This document shows positions 12,912-19,582 of a DNA stretch of 20,259 bases, one piece after another (positions within the stretch are counted from its first letter, which is position 1; each line of letters opens with the position of its first letter). Source of the stretch: DATGMB01 sp035293845 (lineage in GTDB: Bacteria > Acidobacteriota > Terriglobia > Bryobacterales > Bryobacteraceae); contig DATGMB010000250.1 in assembly GCA_035293845.1 (NCBI GenBank), positions 1 through 20,259 on the forward strand, given 5' to 3'. Under the pieces are notes generated by a model that was not told where the DNA came from, did not search any database, and saw nothing but the letters and a program-made list of their open reading frames with translations. A program made the position numbers and the translations under genes.

Positions 12912-14450
12912 GTGTTTTTCGTTCCCCTGTTGATTCTAACGTCCGTAACGGTTCCCGGCACCGATCTCGCCGTGAAACTCCAGTCACAGGTGGGCCAGCC
13001 GTACGACGAGCAGAAGGTCACCGCGGATGTCCGCTATCTCTGGAATCTGGGCCGCTTCGATGATGTCCGCGTCGAAGAGCCGGAGCCGGGCTCGCTGGTG
13101 TTCCGCGTCCACGCCAAGCCCAGGCTCATGCTGCATGAGATCTGGCTCGAGCCCAACACCTTCGGCATTGAGCTCAAGGTCCAGGAGGACACCTTCCTCG
13201 ACGAGGAGCGCGCCCATGTCATCGCCCGCGAGGCCGCCCGCCAGCTCGAGCACCACGGCTACACCAATCCCAAGATCCGCGAGGAGATTGTCGACAAGGG
13301 CAATGGCTGGGCCGACCTGCATCTCCACGTCACACCCGGCGAGAACCTCACGGTCAAAGGCGTCGATTTTCAGGGAGAGGACCGCTTCCGCAATCAGCTC
13401 CAGGCCCTCAAGCCCACCACGATTCTGCCGCACTTCCTGTTCCTGCCCGGCTGGCGCCTGATGCCCGGCTACAATGAAGCGGCCGCCGATAGCGACATGG
13501 CCCGCATCGAATCCGCCTACCTCAAGCAGGGCTATCTCGACGCGGTCGTGCGCCCCGGCGACCTGAAGATCCGCGGCAATGACGTCCGCGTCGGCATCGA
13601 CGTGCGGCCGGGCCCCAAGTCCGACCTCTCGCCCGACCTCTGCCGCGCGCTGCTGGTCGAGCGCCGCGAGGCCCAGAAGCAGGGAATCCTCGAATTCACC
13701 GCCCGCTACGATAGCGAGAAGGGCCTTACGGTCGAGCGCGGGCCCGTCTACCACGTCGGCCGCATCGAGTTCACCGGCAACCATCACTTCTCCGATTCGA
13801 CCATCCGCAAGAATTTCGTGCTCGACGAAGGCGACCTTTTCGACGAGCTGCAGCTCCGCCGCAGCATCGCCCGCCTCAACCGCGCGGGCTACTTCGAGCC
13901 CATCGATGAGAAGCACGTCATCGTTCACCCCAACCCCGAAACCGGCTATGCCGATATCACCGTCCGGTTGAACGAGCGCAAGCGGGGCCGCTGGGGCATC
14001 ACCGGACCCGCCGGGCCCACCAGCCTGTTCGGGCAGATTCAGGGCTCGATCAGCACCCGCATGCCCGGCTGGGCGACCTACTCGGTTTCGCTGAGCCTGT
14101 TCATCGGCAAGACCCTGCTCCCCGTCGCCACGCCCGTTCCGATGTTCATGCCGGTTTTCGCCCTGCAGCGCGCCTTCACGCCCGGCGAAGGATTCCTGAG
14201 CGGCTTCCTGATCGCGCCGCAGCTCGGCTGGCAGGACAACCTGCTCAGCTATGGCGTCAGCCAGATGCAGGGCCGGCTACTGCCGCTGCTCTCGGGCGAG
14301 CGCAACGCGCAACCGGTGCTGCCGGTCTACGTCACCCGCCCCGAAGGCGGGGCCACGATGTTCTGCGAAGTCCCCAAGCCGCCGCTGATGCCGCTGCGCA
14401 CCGCCGCCACCGTCGCGCTGCACGTCCTCGGCGCTCTGCCGGTGCTGTAG
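12912..14450 (+). CDS. BamA-like POTRA-repeat protein with shortened C-terminus
   Basis: A 512-residue protein related to the BamA/TamA (Omp85) outer-membrane assembly family. Several POTRA units can be seen: ~18-70 (YDEQKVTADVRYLWNLGRFD DVRVEE), ~71-143 (second unit with REAARQLEHHGYTNPKI), ~144-235 (LTVKGVDFQG, AYLKQGYLDAVV), and ~278-355 (VYHVGRIEFTGNHHFSDSTI, NRAGYFEPI). Only ~155 residues follow; they include barrel-like strands (GSISTRMPGWATYSVSLSLF) but end ALPVL, not in the terminal aromatic of a full barrel. Full BamA is ~800 residues. The start is the GTG at 12912, giving a short hydrophobic leader (MFFVPLLILTSV). The frame is open to 12828, with no ATG or GTG between, so the true N-terminus is uncertain. 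It could assist barrel assembly or be a reduced paralogue. Confidence 0.75.
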   Translation: MFFVPLLILTSVTVPGTDLAVKLQSQVGQPYDEQKVTADVRYLWNLGRFDDVRVEEPEPGSLVFRVHAKPRLMLHEIWLEPNTFGIELKVQEDTFLDEERAHVIAREAARQLEHHGYTNPKIREEIVDKGNGWADLHLHVTPGENLTVKGVDFQGEDRFRNQLQALKPTTILPHFLFLPGWRLMPGYNEAAADSDMARIESAYLKQGYLDAVVRPGDLKIRGNDVRVGIDVRPGPKSDLSPDLCRALLVERREAQKQGILEFTARYDSEKGLTVERGPVYHVGRIEFTGNHHFSDSTIRKNFVLDEGDLFDELQLRRSIARLNRAGYFEPIDEKHVIVHPNPETGYADITVRLNERKRGRWGITGPAGPTSLFGQIQGSISTRMPGWATYSVSLSLFIGKTLLPVATPVPMFMPVFALQRAFTPGEGFLSGFLIAPQLGWQDNLLSYGVSQMQGRLLPLLSGERNAQPVLPVYVTRPEGGATMFCEVPKPPLMPLRTAATVALHVLGALPVL

Positions 14451-14518
14451 GCTGCTCCCTAACCGACGGCCACTACCGCGCCGGCGGGCTATCTCCCGAA
14501 TTTCCCGCTCATAAGGGC

Positions 14519-14577
14519 CGGGCGTCGTGCAGGCGATCCTGGCCCTCTCCTGCGTCACCTCCGGCACCCGACGCCCG
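14519..14577. other. Long imperfect hairpin in the leader of the collagen-like operon
   Basis: A nine-base stem CGGGCGTCG (14519-14527) pairs with CGACGCCCG (14569-14577). It extends by TGC/GCA across a two-base bulge. Alternatively, GCAGG (14529-14533) can pair with CCTGC (14549-14553) inside the loop. No T-run follows, so it is not a standard intrinsic terminator. It sits in the 238 nt gap between the POTRA gene and the collagen-like operon, the largest intergenic gap in the window, in which I see no gene. Confidence 0.45.
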
Positions 14578-14606
14578 CGCCCAGCCTCGGCGCGCTTCAC
14601 CGGCAA

Positions 14607-14620
14607 GGGATAGCTATCCC
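14607..14620. promoter_or_regulatory. Perfect 14 bp palindrome upstream of the collagen-like operon
   Basis: GGGATAGCTATCCC is fully self-complementary and lies 69-82 nt upstream of the first collagen-like start. A second inverted repeat, AACTTTTG (14636-14643) and CAAAAGTT (14662-14669), follows closer to the ATG and would form a stem in the mRNA leader. The palindrome has the size of a dimeric repressor or activator site. No convincing sigma-70 -35/-10 pair is visible. Confidence 0.4.
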
Positions 14621-14688
14621 ATTCTAGCCCCTTCTAACTTTTGGATTTAAGCCGTTTTGTGCAAAAGTTCGATCACGGGGAAATACCC

Positions 14689-15546
14689 ATGAGACGAGTG
14701 CTCGCCGGGCTGTGGCTACTCGGAGCCGCAGGGGCGGTCCGGGCCCAGATACCGACCGTAGACTGCGTGGTCCTGAATATCCGGACCGGCATGTACACGG
14801 CCTATTTCGGGTATTTCGGGGTCAACGAACCGCCGGTGACGATCCCCGCCGGAACGCTGAACTACGTGGACGCCTCCGGGACCCTGCGGGGGCAGATCCC
14901 GACCAAGTTCACCAGCCGGGCGCAGCACATGCTGTTCTCGCTGAGCTTCTACTCCGGCGTCACCCCTGCCTGGCACCTGAACGGCGTCGATGCCGTGGCC
15001 ACGGCCGCTGCGGTATCCACCTGCCAGTTGATCGTGGGGGCGCCCCGCGCCCCGGGCTCCCTGTTGACCTGCTGGGACCGGAACGCCAATTTGAGGTGCG
15101 ACTCGCAGGAAGACGTGGATGGGGACGGATTCTGCACCACCCTCGATTGCGCCGGCGCGACCGGCCCTCAAGGCCCTGCGGGCACGAATGGAACGAACAA
15201 CACCACGGCGGGTCCGGTAGGGCCCAGAGGCCCCGCAGGACCGCCGGGGGCCGATGGTGCAAGAGGTCCGGCGGGACCGGTTGGACCGGCTGGCGCGGCC
15301 GGACCGGCCGGTCCCGCGGGAGCAGTTCCGGTCTTCCAGACGGTCACCGCCAGCCCCGGAGCGGTCACCGCCGCCGCCAATTGCGCCGCCGGCCAGTTCC
15401 TGGTGACGGGCGGCGGGACCTGCACCGTCCCCAACCTGCCGGGGATGGGCCGGGTTGCTTCCAGCACGCCGGCCGGGAATGGCTGGTCGGTTTCCTGTAA
15501 CGCGGGGCAGGCTACCGCGGTCGCGGTCTGCGCGCCGCGCCAGTGA
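14689..15546 (+). CDS. Secreted collagen-like protein, copy 1
   Basis: A 285-residue exported protein. Signal peptide 1-20 (MRRVLAGLWLLGAAGAVRAQ). An N-terminal beta-rich domain (21-125) contains DCVVLN, YFGYFGV and RGQIPTKF. Residues 128-154 (CWDRNANLRCDSQEDVDGDG and on to LDC) form Asp/Asn-rich loops like EF-hand or dockerin calcium sites, held by cysteines. Residues 156-211 are collagen Gly-X-Y triplets, about 5 plus 12, broken once by NTTA. The C-terminal domain (215-285) has GGGTCTVPN and NGWSVSC. Ten cysteines lie after the signal peptide. Collagen-like segments in bacteria form trimeric stalks on surfaces or spores. The ATG at 14689 is chosen because GGAAATAC just before it also precedes the start of copy 2 and because it begins at the signal peptide; the frame is open to 14641. 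Confidence 0.87.
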   Translation: MRRVLAGLWLLGAAGAVRAQIPTVDCVVLNIRTGMYTAYFGYFGVNEPPVTIPAGTLNYVDASGTLRGQIPTKFTSRAQHMLFSLSFYSGVTPAWHLNGVDAVATAAAVSTCQLIVGAPRAPGSLLTCWDRNANLRCDSQEDVDGDGFCTTLDCAGATGPQGPAGTNGTNNTTAGPVGPRGPAGPPGADGARGPAGPVGPAGAAGPAGPAGAVPVFQTVTASPGAVTAAANCAAGQFLVTGGGTCTVPNLPGMGRVASSTPAGNGWSVSCNAGQATAVAVCAPRQ

Positions 15547-15560
15547 AGAAGGAAATACTC

Positions 15561-16418
15561 ATGAAACGCTGCATCCTGCTCCTGATCGTTTCCGCCGCCG
15601 CTCTATTCGGCCAGGCCGGCGTCTTTCCGCTCCTGGACTGCGTCACCTACAACCCGGCGACCAATGAGCTGACCGGCTTTTTTGGCTATATCAACGTCAA
15701 CAACCAAACGACCTCCATCCCCCCGGGCGCATCGAACTACTTCACCCCGGACCCGATCAATCGCGGGCAACCGACGAATTACCTCCCCGGCATCTACCAC
15801 CAGGTCTTCACCGCTACGGTCTCACTCAATGCGTCCCCGCAGCTCTCCTGGACACTTCTGGGCGACACGGTAACCGGCACCAACGATCCGACGAAATATT
15901 GCACCGCCTCCACGGCGACAGCCTGCTGGGACACCAACGCCAATGGCGTTTGCGATGGCGCCGAAGACATCAACGGCGACGCCAAGTGCGATGCGCGGGA
16001 TTGCCAGGGCGCGCCGGGCGCCACCGGGCCGCAAGGGCCGCCGGGAATCAATGGCACGTCCGGACCGCAAGGACCGCAGGGGCCGCAAGGTCCGTCCGGA
16101 CCCGCGGGCTCGCCGGGTCTGGCCGGACCGCCGGGACCGCCAGGACCCACCGGCCCCGCGGGCCCTGCGGGCCCGCCCGGAATCTCGCCTTCCGTCGCGA
16201 CCGTGATCTCTTCGAACGCGACGAATACCGCCACGGCAACCTGCGCCACCGGGCAGGTGCTGCTCAACGGCGGCGGCACTTGCGCCGTTCCCAATACCAA
16301 CAGCATCAGCGGACGGATCGCATCGAGCCAGCCGAGCGGCGCCAACGGCTGGACGGTCACGTGCAGCGCCGGTAATGCGACGGCCGTCGCGCTGTGCGCC
16401 GCGGCAGGAGGAAATTAA
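15561..16418 (+). CDS. Secreted collagen-like protein, copy 2
   Basis: A paralogue of the preceding gene with the same length, 285 residues, and the same domain order. Signal peptide ~1-18 (MKRCILLLIVSAAALFGQ). The N-domain has matching blocks (DCVTYN, GFFGYINV, NRGQPTNY). Asp-rich cysteine loops cover 122-148 (CWDTNANGVCDGAEDINGDA, then CDARDC). Collagen triplets run 150-209 as 20 unbroken Gly-X-Y, rich in GPQ, GPP and GPA. The C-domain has GGGTCAVPN and NGWTVTC. The ten cysteines after the signal peptide match those of copy 1 in order. The ATG at 15561 with AAGGAAA upstream is preferred to a GTG at 15543 that overlaps the copy 1 stop. The two proteins may form hetero- or homotrimers. Sequence divergence shows an old duplication. 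Confidence 0.87.
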   Translation: MKRCILLLIVSAAALFGQAGVFPLLDCVTYNPATNELTGFFGYINVNNQTTSIPPGASNYFTPDPINRGQPTNYLPGIYHQVFTATVSLNASPQLSWTLLGDTVTGTNDPTKYCTASTATACWDTNANGVCDGAEDINGDAKCDARDCQGAPGATGPQGPPGINGTSGPQGPQGPQGPSGPAGSPGLAGPPGPPGPTGPAGPAGPPGISPSVATVISSNATNTATATCATGQVLLNGGGTCAVPNTNSISGRIASSQPSGANGWTVTCSAGNATAVALCAAAGGN

Positions 16419-17044
16419 TGCGCGCGTGTCTCCTGTTCCTCTGTGCCGTCCCGGCCTTGGGCTCCGTGTTCACCTCCATCCCGCAGCCCACGGCCGGTTA
16501 TTTATCCAGCACCACGCTGCTGGCGATTGCCGATCCCGAAGGCTCGATCGTCGGATCGGTCTCCGACGGGTTTCTCACCGTCTCCTTCCAGTCCGGCGGC
16601 TCCTCCGCGTTGATGGACGTCGACGCCGTGCCGGATAGCTGGTCCACCTGGGGAGCGCCCCCGGATACCGAAAGCGCAACCCCCGCTGTGCTGGCCTTTG
16701 ACGACCCGACCGCCACCGCGATGTCCTTTTTGTTCGACCGTCAGTTGGTCACGTTCGGCGTGGAGATCGAACCGGATGACACCTCGCCGGGGAACCAGCA
16801 CGATGTCACCGCGACGTACTGGCTGGGCAGCACGCTGGTGGGGACGATCGACCGGTCCGTCTCCGGCGATGGCGGCGCGCTGCTCTTTGCGGGATCGGGC
16901 GGGCCGTTCGACCGGGTGGATGTGGCGAGCGACATCGACTTCGCCTCCGCGCAGTTCCGCTATACGCCCACGCCGGAGCCCGCCGCGTTCTGGCTGGCGG
17001 GAGCCGGGTTGCTCGCGATCGTCCGGCGGCGGAGAGCGAATTAG
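16418..17044 (+). CDS. PEP-CTERM surface protein
   Basis: A 208-residue exported protein. Signal peptide ~1-15 (MRACLLFLCAVPALG). The C-terminus is a PEP-CTERM sorting signal: TPTPEPAAFWLAGAGLLAIV followed by RRRRAN, that is, a PEP motif, a hydrophobic helix and an Arg cluster. Proteins with this tail are processed by exosortase (EpsH/XrtA type) and go to the envelope or extracellular matrix. The middle part is beta-rich (FLFDRQLVTFGVEIEPDD, HDVTATYWLGSTLVGTIDRS), like lectin/jelly-roll-type PEP-CTERM proteins, but I cannot name the fold. The ATG at 16418 overlaps the TAA of collagen copy 2 by one base and has AGGAGG (16406-16411) six bases upstream, so all three genes form one operon. The exosortase gene is not in the window. 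The stop overlaps the convergent M20 gene stop. Confidence 0.85.
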   Translation: MRACLLFLCAVPALGSVFTSIPQPTAGYLSSTTLLAIADPEGSIVGSVSDGFLTVSFQSGGSSALMDVDAVPDSWSTWGAPPDTESATPAVLAFDDPTATAMSFLFDRQLVTFGVEIEPDDTSPGNQHDVTATYWLGSTLVGTIDRSVSGDGGALLFAGSGGPFDRVDVASDIDFASAQFRYTPTPEPAAFWLAGAGLLAIVRRRRAN

Positions 17045-18200
17045 CCCAGCAATTCCGCGGCGGTAAGGGCGTAGATCAGCGCGCATTGCGCGATATTGCG
17101 GACCGGAACGAACTCGTTCGGCCCGTGCGACACGGTCAGCAGCCCCGGCCCGTACGCGAACGCGGGGATGCCGCGAGCGGCATAGAAGCGCGTTTCGAGC
17201 AGACCGGGGCACATCTCGAATGCCGGTGCGCCGCCGGTCACGGCTTCGACCGTGCGCGAAAGGATCGCGCCCACCGGATCGTCCGCCGGGCTTGCGGCGC
17301 CGGCCTCCTCCTGCAGCACTTCGATTTCGAAGCCTTCGAGGGCGTCGCGCAGGCGGCGGCTCTCCTCGGCCAGGTCCTCCTCGGGTTGATCCTCCGGTCG
17401 ACCGTGAACGAGCAGAAATCGGGCGTCACATTGAAGTTCGTGCCGGCTTCGACGCGCCCGCCGAGCATCAGGATCGAGCGGCGCGCGGCGGCGGGCGCGA
17501 TGCGGTACTGCGTTTGGCGAAGCTCCACTTCCTTTTTGATTTCGGCGAGGCGCCACATCGCGGGCAGGGCGCGCTCGAAAGCATTGAGACCTTCGAACTG
17601 GCGGCCGGCGTGCGCGGCCTTGCCCCGCATGGTGGCGCGCAGCGAGATCGCGCCGCGGCAGGCGTGCCAGACCACGCCGCCCGTGGGTTCCGGCGTCACC
17701 ATGCCGATGCCGTCCCGCCCGAGAAGCCCGCGTTCCGCCAGATACCGCGAGCCGCTCGGACCGGCGGTTTCTTCGTCCGGCACCAGCACGAGGCCGATGC
17801 GCCCGTTGTTCAGCAGGCCTTCGTCCCGCGCCGCCGCCGCCGCGTGGATCATCGCAGCCAGGCCGCTCTTCATATCGGATGAGCCGCGGCCGAACAGGTT
17901 CGCCCCTTCGACGCGCGGCTCGAACTGGCTGCGGTGCTGCGCGGGAACGACGTCATAATGGCCGCTGAAGTAGAGCGCGCGCGGCCCGCGGCCCGCGGAC
18001 GCGAGCACGCACGCACCTTCGCGCCGCACATCGTTGAATTCGAGGCGCGCCAGCTCCGCGCAGAGAGCGCGGGCGCATTCCTCGTAACTGTTGCCGGGAG
18101 GATTTTCCGACGGAATGGCGATCAGCCGTTGCGTGAGATCGAGCATCGCCGGAGCGGACAGGCGCGCGCGCAGGCGGGGCAAAAGGGAATCGACGCTCAT
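17041..18200 (-). pseudogene. M20-family metallopeptidase/deacylase, frameshifted
   Basis: A zinc-dependent amidohydrolase of the M20 family (ArgE/DapE/CPG2 type) that cleaves N-acyl amino acids or dipeptides. Metal-site motifs are intact: SGHYDVVPA with H81 and D83, GRGSSDMKSG with D109, DEETAG with E143/E144, and PEPTGG with E171. The lid/dimerisation domain has KAAHAGRQFEGLNAFERALP. After residue 273 (VDRRINP, near 17382) the frame breaks. The continuation EEDLAEESRRLRDALEGFEI through VSHGPNEFVPV, which carries the last zinc-ligand His, is in the -1 frame. One missing base in AACCCGAGG explains it; restoring it gives 386 residues, normal for the family. The unshifted frame ends about 48 codons later, at 17238. 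It may be a sequencing error, a true recent mutation or, less likely, recoding. The ATG at 18200 overlaps the ligase stop (ATGA). Confidence 0.85.
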
Positions 18201-19582
18201 CCTTTTTCTGCGCCTCCGCGCGCCTCGGCCAGGCGGTGCTTCTGCACCTTTCCCATCGCATTGCGCGGCAGCGCCTCGACCACGTGAAATGCGCGCGGTG
18301 CCTTGAACGACGCCAGATTCTCCCTGCACCGCCGGTCGAGCTCCGCGGCGGACACCGGCGCCCGCAGCACCACGTATGCCACGGGGATCTCGCCCCGCAC
18401 GGCGTCGGGCTCGCCCGTCACGGCGGCCTCCGCCACTTCCGGCTGCTCCGCCAGGAACTCCTCGATTTCCCGCGGATAAATGTTGAAGCCGCCGGAAATG
18501 ATCAGGTCGCTCCTGCGCCCGCGCAGCGTGTAATAGCCGTCTTCGGAGACCTCGGCCAGATCGCCCGTGCGGAACCAGCCGTCGCAGAACGCCTCGCGCG
18601 TGGCATCCTCGCGCCGCCAATAGCCGGCGAATACGTTCGGCCCCTTCAGCCAGATCTCGCCTTCGACCAGCTTGACCGAAACACCCGGCAGCGGCAGCCC
18701 CACTGTCCCCGGCCGCCGCTCGCCGGCGTAGGGATTGCTGATGTCCATGAGGTTTTCGCTCATGCCGTAGCGTTCGAGAATCCGGTGCCCGAATTTGCGC
18801 TCGAATTCCTCGAACACCGCGGCCGGGAGCGGCGCCGAGCCGGAAACGAACAGCCGCATCAAGCCGCCGATCTCGCGCGCCTGCGGGTCCGGAATATCGA
18901 GCAGCCGCACATAAATTGTCGGCACGCCGAAGAACAGCGTCGGCCGGAAATCGAGGAATTCCGCCGCCGCGCGTGCGTGCTCGAAGCGCGGCAGCAGGCG
19001 CATGCGGCATCCCGAGGCCAGCCAGCAGTGCAGCCCGTTGCCGAGCCCGTGCACATGGAACAGCGGCAGCGCGAGCAGCAGCCGGTCCGCGGAGGTAATC
19101 TGCCAGCAGGCCAGCAGATTCACCGCGTTGGCGGCGAAATTGTTGTGGCTGAGCACCGCGCCTTTCGATGCGCCGGTCGTCCCCGACGTGTAGATGATCC
19201 CCGCCGGCGCATCGCCGTCGAGCGCGACGCGCGGGCGCTCGGCCGGAAAGGCCGAGGCATCCGGCGGCTCGGTCAGAAACAGCGCGGGCTCGGCGTCCTT
19301 GCGGATGTGCGCGACCTCGCGCTCGCGGTAGAGCACGTTCACCGGCACGAAGATCACGCCGAGCTTGACGCAAGCGAGATACAGGTCGATCATCTCGATG
19401 CAGTTGGGTAGCTGTACGCAGAGGCGGTCGCCGGTCTTCAGGCCGCGCGCGCGGAGCATCTGCGCGGCGCGGTTGCTGCGCTCGTCGATTTCGCCGAACG
19501 TGTACGTGCGCCCGGCAGATTCGAGCCCCGGCTCGCCGCGGCGTGCCACCAGCGAGAGGTCGAACAGGTGCGTCAGATTCAT
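18197..19582 (-). CDS. Acyl-CoA ligase (AMP-binding), malonyl/methylmalonyl-CoA synthetase-like
   Basis: A 461-residue adenylate-forming enzyme that should join a carboxylic acid to CoA with ATP. Motifs: P-loop YTSGTTGASKG (131-141); LPLFHVHGLGNGLHCW (172-187), LLPRFEH, and ERYGMSENLMDISNPYAGER (270-289) followed by GTVGLPLPGVSV; the hinge region WFRTGDLAEVSEDGYYTLRG (336-355); SGGFNIYPREIEE; and the catalytic Lys at K445 in NAMGKVQK. The HVHGL, ERYGMSE and SNPY blocks are most like MatB-type malonyl/methylmalonyl-CoA synthetases, so a short dicarboxylate is the likeliest substrate; this is inference. The ATG at 19582 overlaps the transporter stop (ATGA), and its own stop overlaps the M20 start the same way. 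This indicates a tightly coupled operon for uptake and activation of an acid or acylated compound. Confidence 0.88.
   Translation of the reverse strand: MNLTHLFDLSLVARRGEPGLESAGRTYTFGEIDERSNRAAQMLRARGLKTGDRLCVQLPNCIEMIDLYLACVKLGVIFVPVNVLYREREVAHIRKDAEPALFLTEPPDASAFPAERPRVALDGDAPAGIIYTSGTTGASKGAVLSHNNFAANAVNLLACWQITSADRLLLALPLFHVHGLGNGLHCWLASGCRMRLLPRFEHARAAAEFLDFRPTLFFGVPTIYVRLLDIPDPQAREIGGLMRLFVSGSAPLPAAVFEEFERKFGHRILERYGMSENLMDISNPYAGERRPGTVGLPLPGVSVKLVEGEIWLKGPNVFAGYWRREDATREAFCDGWFRTGDLAEVSEDGYYTLRGRRSDLIISGGFNIYPREIEEFLAEQPEVAEAAVTGEPDAVRGEIPVAYVVLRAPVSAAELDRRCRENLASFKAPRAFHVVEALPRNAMGKVQKHRLAEARGGAEKG

Noticed and set aside
12984..13928. A 314-codon open frame on the minus strand rich in Asp, Glu, Ala and Val
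   Set aside because: Looks protein-like in composition but is exactly antisense to the POTRA repeats and has no domain; the plus strand has recognisable POTRA units.
16010..16188. Short tandem DNA repeats rich in GGNCCN, possibly a CRISPR or VNTR
   Set aside because: Explained fully by Gly-X-Y codons of the collagen stalk; no conserved repeat/spacer pattern.
17372..17392. Programmed -1 frameshift in the M20 gene
   Set aside because: No slippery heptamer or obvious downstream structure; the family is not known for recoding. Kept as a frameshift of unknown origin.
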